From contig NZ_SJRW01000001.1 in NCBI RefSeq assembly GCF_004352825.1, positions 744,001 through 808,000 of the forward strand: DNA of 64,000 nt, written 5' to 3'. The notes below the pieces were generated by a model that was given only the letters and a program-made list of their open reading frames with translations, was not told where the DNA came from and ran no database searches. A program made the position numbers and the translations under genes. Origin of the DNA: Luteimonas arsenica (GTDB lineage Bacteria; Pseudomonadota; Gammaproteobacteria; Xanthomonadales; Xanthomonadaceae). Every line of letters starts with the position of its first letter. Positions within the stretch are counted from its first letter, which is position 1. Shown in pieces: positions 58,166 through 64,000 of the stretch.

Positions 58166-59497
58166 ATGCCCCAATCGATGCCGACGCACTATCAGGTGCG
58201 CCAGCTGGGAAGGCCCGATGCAAGGGGCGACCAGTGGAACGTGCCGGTAACCGACCTGGAGAGCCTGGTCACGCATCATCCTGGATCCAATCAGGCCGCG
58301 CGTCTTGAAGGAGGCGTTCCGGTCGAAGCCGAGAATCCGCTGCGGCGTTCCTATGGCGTGGTGGGCGGAGAGTTCCAGGAGTTGCAGACCGTGCGGGGTG
58401 GAAGCTCGTATCGCGGCCTGCGCCCGGACCAGGTTCTGCTGGTCAAGGACTTCATCCTCGACGACCCCACGACTGCCGACAGCCGGCGCGTGGACGTGCC
58501 GGCGCCGGTGGCCGGGGTCATAGGCCGGGTGGACGCGCGCAACGGCGTGGTCGACATCCTCGATCCGGCAGACAGCGCGCTCATCGTCCGCATCCGCCAC
58601 CTCGGGCCGATCGCGGTCGGGGTGGGCGAGCATGTCGCCTACGGGCAGTCGCTGGGCACGCAGAACAGGATCGGACTTCCAGCCGCGGCGGGCAAACATG
58701 TCCACATCGAAATGGACACGCGCCACTACCAGCAGTTCGACCACTACGTGCGCGACCTGGTGGAGGGACGCCTGCCGGTGCAGGCCGCACACCGCGCGGG
58801 CGTCGAGCCGCGACCGGTCGTCGACGACGGCGTGCTTCGCGTCGGCGAAGCCGGCGAGCGCATCGCCATGGTGCAGCGCGCGCTGGTGGCTGGCGGGTAC
58901 CGGGCGGTTGGCGATGTTCCCATCGAAGTCGACGGGATCTACAGGCTGTCCATGCAGGGCGCCGTGCTGTCGTTCCAGGCGGATCATGGACTGGCTCCGA
59001 CGGCGGACATCGACGCGCCCACGTGGCGTGCCGCCCTCGATCTTGCGCTTGGGAAACCGCTGCTGCCGCCTCCCGCCATCGAGCTCGACGGGGAACGTCC
59101 GTCGGGGCATGGCCAGTTCCGCCTGCTGGACCAGATCCGCAGCCATATCCGTGACCATGACGCGAACCGTGGGGGCGCACTTGGTGCGAATGGCGAGTGG
59201 TTGGCGCTGGCCCTGGCGGGGCGTGCCGCGGAGCAGCGCCTGAGTTCCATCGATCACCTGCTGGTGGCACCTGTAGGGCCAGCAGGGTTCAGCGAACGCG
59301 TTTCCGTGATCCAGGGGCGGTTGGACGACCCTGCCCAGCGCCGGGTCTCGATGTCGGTGGCCGAGGCCCTGGCGATCTCGCCAGAGGCCTCGCTGCAGCG
59401 GCTGCGGACGGCCGACGCGCCGGCGGGTGCCGCTGCGCCCGCCCTGCCTGTCCAGCATGAGGCCGTCAACCCGCACCGCATGTTCCATGGCATCTGA
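58166..59497 (+). CDS. Type IV secretion antibacterial effector (M23-like, PG-binding, XVIPCD)
   Basis: A 443-residue protein without a signal peptide. Residues 108-186 resemble an M23/LytM peptidase: D110 in VDVPAP, H145 in VRIRHLGPI and H178/H180 in KHVHIEMD, but the first zinc histidine position (HxxxD) is a serine (S106). Residues 224-290 form a peptidoglycan-binding domain (GERIAMVQRALVAGGY, SFQADHGLAPTADID). Residues about 313-413 match the layout of the XVIPCD secretion signal: FRLLDQIRSHIRDHD, LSSIDHLLVAP, RVSVIQGRLDDPAQRRVSM and ISPEASLQRL. Such proteins are injected by the Xanthomonadales killing T4SS. No T4SS genes are in the window. Confidence 0.72.
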   Translation: MPQSMPTHYQVRQLGRPDARGDQWNVPVTDLESLVTHHPGSNQAARLEGGVPVEAENPLRRSYGVVGGEFQELQTVRGGSSYRGLRPDQVLLVKDFILDDPTTADSRRVDVPAPVAGVIGRVDARNGVVDILDPADSALIVRIRHLGPIAVGVGEHVAYGQSLGTQNRIGLPAAAGKHVHIEMDTRHYQQFDHYVRDLVEGRLPVQAAHRAGVEPRPVVDDGVLRVGEAGERIAMVQRALVAGGYRAVGDVPIEVDGIYRLSMQGAVLSFQADHGLAPTADIDAPTWRAALDLALGKPLLPPPAIELDGERPSGHGQFRLLDQIRSHIRDHDANRGGALGANGEWLALALAGRAAEQRLSSIDHLLVAPVGPAGFSERVSVIQGRLDDPAQRRVSMSVAEALAISPEASLQRLRTADAPAGAAAPALPVQHEAVNPHRMFHGI

Positions 59498-59554
59498 GCC
59501 GGGGCCAGGGCGCGTTTCATCCCGGGCTTGTGTCGTGATCCCTGATCGGCGCAT

Positions 59555-59578
59555 GATGCATCGCAATTGCAATGCATC
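59555..59578. promoter_or_regulatory. 24-bp near-palindrome, operator candidate for the second toxin-antitoxin pair
   Basis: GATGCAT-CGCAATTGCA-ATGCATC is symmetric at 22 of 24 positions and ends 10 bases before the antitoxin ATG, in an AT-rich patch. It probably binds the antitoxin for autoregulation. Confidence 0.6.
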
Positions 59579-59588
59579 CGGGGTTGTC

Positions 59589-59861
59589 ATGAAGACGGCC
59601 ACTATTCCATCGCTCCGCGTCGATCCCGCGCTGCGCCACGCCGCCGAAGAGGTGCTGCAGGAAGGCGAAACCCTGTCCGCCTTCGTCGAAGCCTCGCTGC
59701 GCGCGCACATCCAGCTGCGGAAGAGCCAGGAGGCGTTCATTGCCCGGGGGCTGGCCTCGAGGGATGCCGCGAAGCAAAGCGGTGTCTACCACGATGCGGT
59801 CGACGTGCTGGGAGCGCTGCGGAATGACCTCGCTGCGGCGAAGAAGAAAGACCGGCGATGA
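59589..59861 (+). CDS. YlcI/YnfO-like antitoxin
   Basis: A 90-residue protein: strand then helix-turn-helix of ribbon-helix-helix type (ATIPSLRVDPALRHAAEEVL, EGETLSAFVEASLRAHI), then a charged helical tail ending KKKDRR. It starts at an ATG after a strong palindrome; longer in-frame starts were rejected because they would place that operator inside the coding region. The stop overlaps the toxin ATG by 4 bases. Confidence 0.85.
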   Translation: MKTATIPSLRVDPALRHAAEEVLQEGETLSAFVEASLRAHIQLRKSQEAFIARGLASRDAAKQSGVYHDAVDVLGALRNDLAAAKKKDRR

Positions 59862-60166
59862 GCTTCCGCGTCCGGTTCACGGACGAGGCCCGGGCCGACC
59901 TTGAGCGGCTGTTCGCATTCCTTCTCGAGCAGGCCGACGGGGACTGGAGCCTGGCCGAGCGCGCGCTTGCGGCCATCGACAGCGGCTTGGCGCTGCTGGC
60001 GGCGACGCCTTTCAGCTGCAGGAAAGCGGCGCGAGGAGGCCCGTTGCTGCGGGAAGTCGTGATCCCGTTTGGATCCGCGGGCTACGTGGCACTGTTCGAG
60101 ATCGAGGACGCGCGTACGGTCACGGTGCTTGCCGTGCGCCACCAGCGGGAAGACGACCGCTACTGA
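59858..60166 (+). CDS. RelE/ParE family toxin
   Basis: A 102-residue toxin of the ParE/RelE superfamily: VRFTDEARADLERLFAFLLEQ at the start, then CRKAARGGPLLREVVIPFG and VTVLAVRHQREDDRY, the typical end of ParE proteins. It may poison gyrase or cleave mRNA; the target is not determinable. It is co-translated with the antitoxin. Unlike parDE at 26358-26893, this pair has a YlcI-type antitoxin. Confidence 0.9.
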   Translation: MSFRVRFTDEARADLERLFAFLLEQADGDWSLAERALAAIDSGLALLAATPFSCRKAARGGPLLREVVIPFGSAGYVALFEIEDARTVTVLAVRHQREDDRY

Positions 60167-60199
60167 GCGGGGAATGCCGCCGAGGCCGCTGAAGGCCGG

Positions 60200-61912
60200 T
60201 CAGCGGCCGGCGTCGACCTTGGGCAGCTCCACCGGCACGCCCGACGCATCGCAGTGGCCTGCCGCGCACAGCTGCTCGCGCAGCCTCGGCGTGGCCTGCA
60301 CGATCACGTGGTAGATCACGTTCTGTTCCAGGGTGCCGCGGAAGGCGGAACTGCCGGGGCCGCGGGCCCAGATGCCGACGTCCTCGCCGCCGTGGGTTTC
60401 CGAGGCCAGCGGCACCATCGCTTCCTGCATGTAATCGGGATCGGTGGTGTCGACGCCGCTGAGGTCGGGACGGCCGCTTGCCGGGTGCACGCTCTTCGCT
60501 TCGTGAAGATGGCGCTTCGGGCCCTCGGGCTGCGACGAGCTGGCGCCCACGTAGCCAGGTCCGTTGGCATAGCTGAGCGTGGTGTAGGGCAGACCGAGCC
60601 CGTCGCGCGCGTAGCCGGCGCCGTTGTCCTCTTCGCTGCCCCAGCCGCGCACCTTGCCGAGGATCGGGTTGCCGCGTCGCGGGTAGCCGACGAAGTTGAG
60701 CACGTGCGAGTGGTCGGCGGTGACCACGATCAGGGTGTCGTCGGCCGAGGTCAGGTCGACCGCGGCCTGCACGGCGCGCGACATCGACGCGGTCTCGTCC
60801 AGCGCGCGATAGGCGTTGCCCTCGTGGTTGGCGTGGTCGATGCGGCCGCCCTCGACCAGCAGCACGTAGCCTTCCGGGCGGCGCGACAGCGACTCGATCG
60901 CGAAGCGGGTCATGGCCTCGAGGTCGGGTTCGCCGTCGGGGCCGCGGTCGCGGTCGTGTTCGTACTGCAGGTGGCTCAGTTCGAACAGGCCGAGCAAGGC
61001 CGGCGCGCCGCGTGCGGCTTCGAACTGGCGGGTGGTGTACACGAAGCGCCCGTCGGGATTCAGGGCCTGCCATTCGGCGACCAGGTTGCGGCCGTCGCGG
61101 CGCTTGCCGCGGATGCCCGGCAGGACTTCCTCGTTCGGCAGGAACTGGCCGGCACCACCGGCCAGCACCACCTGGGGCGCGCCGCGTTCGCGCGCGAAGT
61201 CGATGAACTGGCTGGCGATGTCCGTGCAGCCGGCTTCGCGCGCGGCCGCCGGCATGGACGCGTCATGCTCCCAGTTGCGGTCCGGCGAATGGGCGTACGT
61301 CGCCGCCGGCGTGGCGTGGGTCAGGCGCGCGGTGGTGACGATGCCGGTGCCCATGCCGGCGTCGTCGGCCAGCGCCAGCCAGCTCTGCACGCGGTTGCCC
61401 AGCGACTGCGCGCAGTCGCGACGGTCGCCGGCACTGACACCGATCGCGCCCATGTGACTCTTCACGCCGGTGGCGACCGCGGTCATCGTGCCGGCCGAAT
61501 CCGGCGTCTGGGCGTCGGTGTTGTAGGTCTTGGAGAAGGCGGTGGCCGGGAAGCGCTCCCAGGACAGCAGGTTTTCCTCGCCGGGCCCGCCGTCGCGCTG
61601 GCCGGCGAAGATCCGCGCCGCGGCGACCGTGGTCAGGCTCATGCCGTCGCCCAGGAACACGATCACGTTTTTCGCCCGCCCCGACATGGCACCGTTGGCC
61701 GCCGCGTGCGCGGCGCCGCTGCGGTACCACCAGGCCGCGGTTTCGCCCTCGGGGTGGGCGACGGCGGGCACGTCGACGCGGATCGCGGCCGGTGCCGCGG
61801 CCGCACCCGACGCGGCCGCGGTGGAGGCCGTGGCGCCGCCGCCAGGCGATGCGCAGGCGGCCGCGAGGCAGGCACTGAGGAGGGGCAGGGACAGGCGGGC
61901 GGTGCGGGTCAT
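60200..61912 (-). CDS. Alkaline phosphatase, lipoprotein
   Basis: A 570-residue alkaline phosphatase. Lipobox LAAAC (Cys 20) indicates a membrane-anchored periplasmic enzyme. Metal and catalytic residues: D89 in VFLGDGMS, phosphorylated S139 in TPDSAGTMTA, VEGGRIDHANH near residue 355, VVTADHSH near 395 and ETHGGEDVGI near 500. It hydrolyses phosphomonoesters. No Pho box was recognised upstream. Confidence 0.93.
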   Translation of the reverse strand: MTRTARLSLPLLSACLAAACASPGGGATASTAAASGAAAAPAAIRVDVPAVAHPEGETAAWWYRSGAAHAAANGAMSGRAKNVIVFLGDGMSLTTVAAARIFAGQRDGGPGEENLLSWERFPATAFSKTYNTDAQTPDSAGTMTAVATGVKSHMGAIGVSAGDRRDCAQSLGNRVQSWLALADDAGMGTGIVTTARLTHATPAATYAHSPDRNWEHDASMPAAAREAGCTDIASQFIDFARERGAPQVVLAGGAGQFLPNEEVLPGIRGKRRDGRNLVAEWQALNPDGRFVYTTRQFEAARGAPALLGLFELSHLQYEHDRDRGPDGEPDLEAMTRFAIESLSRRPEGYVLLVEGGRIDHANHEGNAYRALDETASMSRAVQAAVDLTSADDTLIVVTADHSHVLNFVGYPRRGNPILGKVRGWGSEEDNGAGYARDGLGLPYTTLSYANGPGYVGASSSQPEGPKRHLHEAKSVHPASGRPDLSGVDTTDPDYMQEAMVPLASETHGGEDVGIWARGPGSSAFRGTLEQNVIYHVIVQATPRLREQLCAAGHCDASGVPVELPKVDAGR

Positions 61913-62062
61913 GTGTTTCCTGCGAGGTGGGTGCGGCCGTTGGACTGCGCATTATGGCCGGGCACGGCGTCCCGGACATGACACCCCGGCGTTCCGCGTG
62001 CAGTGATCGCGGCCGGCGGGGCCATGGGCTAAGGTGCGGCATTGCCGTTTCCGTGGACGCCG

Positions 62063-63427
62063 ATGAAGCTCGTCACCGCCTGGTTCAAGATCCCGTTCTG
62101 GCAGCGCGTGGCCGCCGGCTTCGTGCTCGGCGCGCTCGCGGGCTGGCTGATGGGGCCGGCGGCGGAGACCTGGTTCGGGCCGCTGGGCACGGTCTACGTC
62201 AACCTGATCAAGATGATCGCGATCCCGCTGGTGTTCTTCGCGGTGGTCAGCGCGGTGGGCTCGCTGGCGGGCCAGCGTTCGATCGCGGCGCTGGCGGGGC
62301 GCACTTTCCTGTGGTTCGCGATCACCGCGGTGCTGGCGGTGGCCGTCGGCCTGGCGTTCGGCCTGGTGCTGAAGCCCGGCGTCGGCGTCGATGCGGCCGG
62401 CCTGCAGGTGGCCGAGAACTATCGCCAGCGCGATGTGCCCGGCCCGCTGGACGTGTTGATCAATATCGTTCCCGAGAATCCCGTCCGCGCGCTCGCCGCG
62501 CTGGGCTCCGGCAAGGCCGCTGACGGCCAGAACGTCATCGTGCCGAGCAACTTCACCATCCTGCAGGTGATCTTCTTCGCCGGCCTGGTCGGCTTCGCCC
62601 TGGTGAAGCTGGGCGAAAAGACCCTGCGCCTGCGCGCGCTGATGGACGAGTCGCGCGAGTTGATGATCCAGGTCACTCGCTTCGTGCTGGAAGCCACGCC
62701 GGTGGGTACCTTCGGCCTGATCGCAGCGCTGGTGGGCAGCTACGGCTTCGAGCAGCTGCTGCCGCTGGGCAAGTTCGTGATCGCACTGTACCTGGCCTGC
62801 GCCTTCCACATCGTGGTGGTGTACAGCGGGCTGCTGCTGGCGCACGGGCTGAACCCGCTGAAGTTCTTCCGCGGCGCCGCGCCGGCCATGCAGATCGGCT
62901 TCGTCGCCTCCTCGAGCTTCGCAGCGCTGCCGCTGTCTCTGACCTCGGCCACCCACAACCTGGGCGTGAACAAGGACTACGCCAGCTTCGCCGTGCCGCT
63001 GGGCGCGAGCATCAAGATGGACGGCTGCGGCGCGATCTACCCGGCGCTGGGCGCGGTGTTCATCGCCCAGTTCATGGGCCTGGAGCTGTCGGCCGGGCAG
63101 TACTTCATCATCGCCCTGGCCTCGGTGCTGGGCAGCTTCGGCACCGCCGGCGTGCCGGGCACGGCGGTGATCATGGCCACGGTCGTGATCAGCGCCGCCG
63201 GCCTGCCGCTGGAGGCGATCGGCATCCTCTACGCCATCGACCGCATCCTTGACATGATGCGCACCATGACCAACGTCACCGGCCAGGTGCTGGTGCCGGT
63301 GCTGGTGGCGAAGCAGACCGGGCTGCTCGACCGCGAGGTGTATGAGCGGGCGTCGAGCAACGTCGGCGTCGAAGACGGCGACCCGGCTGACGTGGCATCG
63401 ACTCCGGAACGCAGCGGTTCACCGTAA
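62063..63427 (+). CDS. Dicarboxylate/amino acid:cation symporter (DAACS)
   Basis: A 454-residue glutamate/dicarboxylate transporter of the GltP/DctA family. Visible signatures: the serine-rich hairpin FVASSSFAALPLSL, the GASIKMDGCGAIYPALGAVF helix (NMDG-type substrate/cation motif as KMDG) and the second hairpin GTAGVPGTAVIMATVV. It imports acidic amino acids or C4 acids with H+ or Na+. The ATG at 62063 begins the conserved first helix; a TTG at 62042 is less likely. The tail is acidic. Confidence 0.93.
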   Translation: MKLVTAWFKIPFWQRVAAGFVLGALAGWLMGPAAETWFGPLGTVYVNLIKMIAIPLVFFAVVSAVGSLAGQRSIAALAGRTFLWFAITAVLAVAVGLAFGLVLKPGVGVDAAGLQVAENYRQRDVPGPLDVLINIVPENPVRALAALGSGKAADGQNVIVPSNFTILQVIFFAGLVGFALVKLGEKTLRLRALMDESRELMIQVTRFVLEATPVGTFGLIAALVGSYGFEQLLPLGKFVIALYLACAFHIVVVYSGLLLAHGLNPLKFFRGAAPAMQIGFVASSSFAALPLSLTSATHNLGVNKDYASFAVPLGASIKMDGCGAIYPALGAVFIAQFMGLELSAGQYFIIALASVLGSFGTAGVPGTAVIMATVVISAAGLPLEAIGILYAIDRILDMMRTMTNVTGQVLVPVLVAKQTGLLDREVYERASSNVGVEDGDPADVASTPERSGSP

Positions 63428-63454
63428 TCAGCCCCGGGGGGCGGGTCGCCCGGC

Positions 63455-64000
<546 letters not shown>

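Overview
The window is high-GC chromosomal DNA from a gammaproteobacterium, most likely of the Xanthomonadaceae/Lysobacteraceae (Lysobacter or Luteimonas type). This placement is an inference from gene content: a lexA2-imuA-imuB-dnaE2 mutasome, a GspA/GspB pair, a type IV secretion effector with an apparent XVIPCD tail, and repeats of the kind common in that family. Genes are dense, often overlap by 1 to 4 bases, and no rRNA, tRNA or CRISPR array was seen. No gene-free stretch exceeds 300 bases.

Layout. 1-7.2 kb: a PPOX-fold stress protein, then the four-gene ligase-associated DNA repair cassette (MBL exonuclease, ATP-dependent ligase, Lhr-like helicase, PdeM phosphoesterase) and a truncated ROK-like gene. 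7.3-11.2 kb: a DUF885 peptidase, a BON protein, a DUF6165 protein and a quinone oxidoreductase. 11.3-14 kb: a radical SAM protein coupled to a DUF4130-UdgX fusion. 14-15.2 kb: an outer-membrane barrel, with a gene-start remnant at its 3' end. 15.4-21.6 kb: an accessory stretch with a type IIL (MmeI-like) restriction-modification protein, two lipoproteins, three tiny coupled genes and a membrane-anchored Mrr-type nuclease. 21.6-26.9 kb: GNAT, hydrolase, CrcB, a UvrA paralogue lacking the UvrB-binding domain, a YdeI remnant and parDE. 27.1-33.3 kb: the SOS mutagenesis cassette. 33.4-44.9 kb: envelope and transport genes, including LemA/DUF2207 and GspA/GspB. 45.1-57.6 kb: serine hydrolase, second DUF885, S9 peptidase operon, cyclophilin, PadR/sensor pair, PHA depolymerase, methyltransferase and a HemJ-like membrane protein. 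57.7-60.2 kb: a probable periplasmic immunity protein with an antibacterial type IV effector, then a second toxin-antitoxin pair. 60.2-64 kb: alkaline phosphatase, a dicarboxylate symporter and a cut-off subclass B3 metallo-beta-lactamase.

Two themes stand out. DNA repair and mutagenesis functions occur in four separate clusters. Conflict functions (restriction, Mrr-TM nuclease, two toxin-antitoxin pairs, an antibacterial effector/immunity pair) are spread between housekeeping genes. The best candidates for something new are the effector/immunity pair at 57752-59497 and the overlapping small-gene/Mrr-TM module at 20201-21568.
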